64,000 nucleotides of DNA from JADJOY01 sp046331705 [NCBI: bacterium] (GTDB lineage Bacteria; JADJOY01). Positions 61,661 to 64,000 of this stretch are shown in pieces (the stretch's first letter is position 1; every line of letters begins with the position of its first letter). Location: contig JAXLQJ010000019.1 in the NCBI GenBank assembly GCA_046331705.1, forward strand, positions 49,304 to 113,303. The letters are read 5' to 3'. A model generated the notes under the pieces. That model saw nothing but the letters and a program-made list of their open reading frames with translations. It was not told where the DNA came from and did no database searches. A program made the translations under genes and the position numbers.

Positions 61661-62566
61661 ATGAACGTCAAGATCTACGCCAAGCGCATCTCACTCTTCC
61701 TCGCCACCAACCTCGCGGTGCTGTTGCTGCTCGGGTTCGTCCTGAACCTGCTCGGCGTCCGCGGCTATCTGGACGCCGCCGGCGGAATCGACTGGAAGGC
61801 GTTGCTCACCTTCGCCGCCGTGTTCGGCTTCGGTGGCTCGTTCCTGTCGCTCGCGCTCTCCCGGTCGCTCGCCAAGTGGAGCACCGGCGCCAAGGTCATC
61901 GACGAGCCGCGCACCCAAGAGGAGCTCTGGCTGGTGGAAACGGTGCGGCGTCAGGCCAACGCCGTGGGGATCGCCATGCCGCAGGTGGCGATCTTCCCGT
62001 CGCCCGATCCCAACGCGTTCGCGACCGGCATGAGTCGCAACTCGGCGCTGGTGGCGGTGAGCGAGGGGCTGCTCCACACCATGAGCCGCCACGAGGTGGA
62101 AGCGGTGCTCGCCCACGAGGTGTCGCACGTGGCGAACGGCGACATGGTCACGCTGGCGCTCGTCCAGGGCGTGGTGAACACCTTCGTCATCTTGCTGGCG
62201 CGTGCCATCGGCTCGGTCATCGACCGCGTGGTGCTGCGCAACGAGGATGATCGCCCGGGCCTGGGCTACATGGCCACCGTGATGGTCCTCGAGCTGGTGC
62301 TGGGTGTGTTCGCGACCCTGATCGTGGCCAGCGTGAGCCGCCGGCGCGAGTTCCGCGCCGACGCCGGAGCGGCTGCGCTCACCGGCAAGGCGCCGATGAT
62401 CGATGCGTTGCGACGGCTGGCGGCGAGCCGCGAGCCGGCCGAGCTGCCGCAGTCGATGGCCGCCTTCGGAATCCGCGGCGGCGAGCCGCGCGGGTTCCTG
62501 CGCTACTTCATGACTCACCCGCCGATCGAAGCGCGGATCGCGGCGCTCGAGAAGCTCGCGCGCTGA
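61661..62566 (+). CDS. htpX: HtpX-type M48 membrane metalloprotease, copy 2
   Basis: 301 residues; AAAGGAGGG site at 61646-61654. Same plan as copy 1: SLFLATNLAVLLLLGFVLNL helix, HEVSH at 152-156, REFRADAGAAAL. The two are clearly tandem paralogues, with copy 2 lacking the Arg/Asp/Tyr/Gly-rich loop (RRDDDRGYYGGPG) between the third and fourth helices. Each has its own terminator, so separate regulation is likely. Confidence 0.95.
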   Translation: MNVKIYAKRISLFLATNLAVLLLLGFVLNLLGVRGYLDAAGGIDWKALLTFAAVFGFGGSFLSLALSRSLAKWSTGAKVIDEPRTQEELWLVETVRRQANAVGIAMPQVAIFPSPDPNAFATGMSRNSALVAVSEGLLHTMSRHEVEAVLAHEVSHVANGDMVTLALVQGVVNTFVILLARAIGSVIDRVVLRNEDDRPGLGYMATVMVLELVLGVFATLIVASVSRRREFRADAGAAALTGKAPMIDALRRLAASREPAELPQSMAAFGIRGGEPRGFLRYFMTHPPIEARIAALEKLAR

Positions 62567-62601
62567 TCTCGTCGGATTCGTTTCGCGACTGCCACACGCG
62601 G

Positions 62602-62630
62602 CGGAGCCCTCGCGGGCTCCGTCGTTTTCG
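62602..62630 (+). terminator. Rho-independent terminator after htpX copy 2
   Basis: CGGAGCCC / GGGCTCCG with a TCGC loop (62602-62621), followed by TCGTTTTCG. About 35 bp after the stop codon. Confidence 0.8.
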
Positions 62631-62861
62631 TTGGCGCGCGCGAGTGCGGCGCGCCTCACCTCGCGGACGGGCAGCGCGTTTGCGGACGCGCGCGGCGGCG
62701 TGAGAAGCTTTTCGTGGCGCGGCGCGTCGCGCAACGCGATCGCCGCGCCCGCCAGAGCGTCGTTTCGCAACCGGGCGCGCGCCGTTCGCGTCGTGACCCC
62801 GGCGCGGTATTCGAGGCCGGTGCCGCGAATCGCGCCGCGCCCGCATCCAACGAGGAGTCGC

Positions 62862-64000
62862 ATGCTTCGAGAGGTCCAACGCGTTTCCCGGCTCTTGCTC
62901 TCCCTCCTGTGCGCGGCGGCGCTGCTCGCCTCGTTCGAGGGGCGCGCGAACGCCGCCGGAGTCACGACTCACGCCGATGCGGCCATTCGCGCCTCGCAAT
63001 GGTTCGTCTCGGGTGTGGACGCGACGGCGCGCGACTGGATCCTCGCGAATCCCGGCGCGCTTCAAGCAGGCGCAGCCTTTCCCGATTGGGGCTACGCGTT
63101 CGGTCATCCCGACGCCGCCGAGGACACGCACTGGCCGCCCTTCCACCAGGTGGCCGGCGATTACGTCCACGAGACCTATCCGCTGCCCTGGGACGACGAC
63201 ACCAAGAAGCTCGCGACCTTCCTGCTCGGCATCCGCAGCCACTGGGTCGCGGACCTGGACTGGCACGGCCTCGGTGGCGTGCAGGAAGGGTTCATCGACG
63301 TCGCCTCCGCGCAGGAGTTCAACGGCGACTGGAGCGCCGCCCACTCGAACAGCGACACCGGCGGCGACTTCATGGCCGGAACCGAGCTGGCGCTCAACTG
63401 GACGTCGTCTTCCTGGTACGTGCCCACGACCGACGTGCTCGCGATCTACGCGCGCCTCGGCTACACGGACATCACCACCAGCGAGCTCGCCAACGACATG
63501 GCGCTGATGCAGCTCGAGCAGCGCGGCATCAAGCTCGGCGGCGCGCTCCTGGCCGGTCCCTACCTCCAGCGCTCGCCCTTGCTCGGCGATCAGTACCAGG
63601 ACTACTTCGTCGGCGGAGTCGACGATCTCGGCATCCAGACGGCGTTCAACTGGGACCCGCTCATCACCTGGATGCGCAGCGGCACCGGCGGGCTCCTGGC
63701 GAGCACGTCGCAGGATCTGCGCGCGCGTCTGGACGCGGCCCATCGCGCCGAAGGCGAGGGCGACGGGGCGGCGCTGGACGCGGCGCTCGCGGCGCTCGGA
63801 TCGAACGCGCGGCCGCGTAGCGTCGCCGATCTCGCTCGTCTCGGGATCGCCGTGCAAGAGACGGCGCGCGGCGTCTACCTCACCAACGTCACCTCCGAGG
63901 CGCGCGCCACGAACCCGGCCGCGCAGATCGCCGTGTCGCCGATGGGCGAGGATCGCTCGCTGACCATCGCCGCTGCGGACCCGTTCGCGTACCTGGGAAC
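62862..64000 (+). CDS. Zinc-dependent phospholipase C / GPI-PLD-like secreted protein, 3' truncated by window edge
   Basis: 379 residues up to the window end, GAGGAG at 62852-62857 before the ATG. Signal peptide LLSLLCAAALLASFEGRANA|AG. The mature start GVTTHADAAIRASQWF, then GAAFPDWGYAFG, and FLLGIRSHWVADLDWHGLGG correspond to the His/Asp zinc ligands of the zinc-dependent phospholipase C domain as found in GPI-phospholipase D. GPI-PLD proteins continue with FG-GAP beta-propeller repeats, which would lie beyond the window. Extracellular lipid or phosphodiester hydrolysis is inferred. Confidence 0.75.
   Translation, partial: MLREVQRVSRLLLSLLCAAALLASFEGRANAAGVTTHADAAIRASQWFVSGVDATARDWILANPGALQAGAAFPDWGYAFGHPDAAEDTHWPPFHQVAGDYVHETYPLPWDDDTKKLATFLLGIRSHWVADLDWHGLGGVQEGFIDVASAQEFNGDWSAAHSNSDTGGDFMAGTELALNWTSSSWYVPTTDVLAIYARLGYTDITTSELANDMALMQLEQRGIKLGGALLAGPYLQRSPLLGDQYQDYFVGGVDDLGIQTAFNWDPLITWMRSGTGGLLASTSQDLRARLDAAHRAEGEGDGAALDAALAALGSNARPRSVADLARLGIAVQETARGVYLTNVTSEARATNPAAQIAVSPMGEDRSLTIAAADPFAYLG

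Overview
The window is high-GC DNA (about two thirds G+C by eye) from a Gram-negative bacterium. Lipobox and Sec signal peptides, outer-membrane beta-barrels, a Tat lipoprotein, NrfD-type quinone modules and a very high density of multiheme c-type cytochromes resemble Desulfuromonadia/Myxococcota-like (deltaproteobacterial) lineages. The exact taxon cannot be read from the sequence.

Layout. 1-3560: 3' part of a TruC-type pseudouridine synthase and two predicted secreted lipoproteins, the second a pectate-lyase-like beta-helix. 2995-5683: a ~730 bp duplication of the lyase 3' end flanking a broken IS1595/ISXO2-type element. 5636-16440: mixed housekeeping and lipid genes (sterol-desaturase-type hydroxylase, ceramidase-family lipoprotein, GNAT, quinone oxidoreductase, alpha/beta hydrolase, RNase HI, SLOG protein, YfcG-type GST, methyltransferase, SDR, DinB). 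16849-45183: an electron-transfer island with 16 cytochrome genes carrying 73 canonical CXXCH and 7 expanded CX3CH/CX4CH motifs. 45202-57772: a biosynthetic array on the minus strand. 58275-64000: an esterase-like lipoprotein, two tandem HtpX proteases and the start of a zinc-dependent phospholipase C/GPI-PLD-like protein.

Electron transfer. Three different inner-membrane quinol-oxidising modules lie close together: a tetraheme/FeS/NrfD set (30884-33910, CbcSTU-like), an ImcH-like heptaheme NapC/NirT protein, and a CbcL-like 11-heme/cytochrome b fusion, the last two with overlapping genes. A trans-outer-membrane porin-cytochrome conduit is suggested by 22419-30526: a pentaheme lipoprotein, a 685-residue barrel, two large multihemes and two NHL lipoproteins. 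A second, smaller barrel-plus-cytochrome module lies at 41742-45183. No recognisable terminal reductase (such as NrfA) is present, which fits extracellular acceptors; this is inference.

The most novel part is 45202-57772. It encodes a UbiA prenyltransferase, a trans-prenyl diphosphate synthase, one uninterrupted 1610-codon frame (geranylgeranyl reductase, degenerate prenyl-synthase-like domain, GTP cyclohydrolase II, 14 WD40 repeats), a radical SAM protein, two MDR dehydrogenases, RibD and a methyltransferase. GTP cyclohydrolase II + WD-repeat protein + RibD-type deaminase + methyltransferase is the core of toxoflavin (7-azapteridine) operons. Here it is joined to a complete prenylation and saturation set and runs co-directionally, with gaps under 100 bp, into the cytochrome/porin genes down to 41742. 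I infer a pathway to a prenylated, GTP-derived redox heterocycle serving the electron-transport chain. This is a hypothesis, not a demonstrated function.
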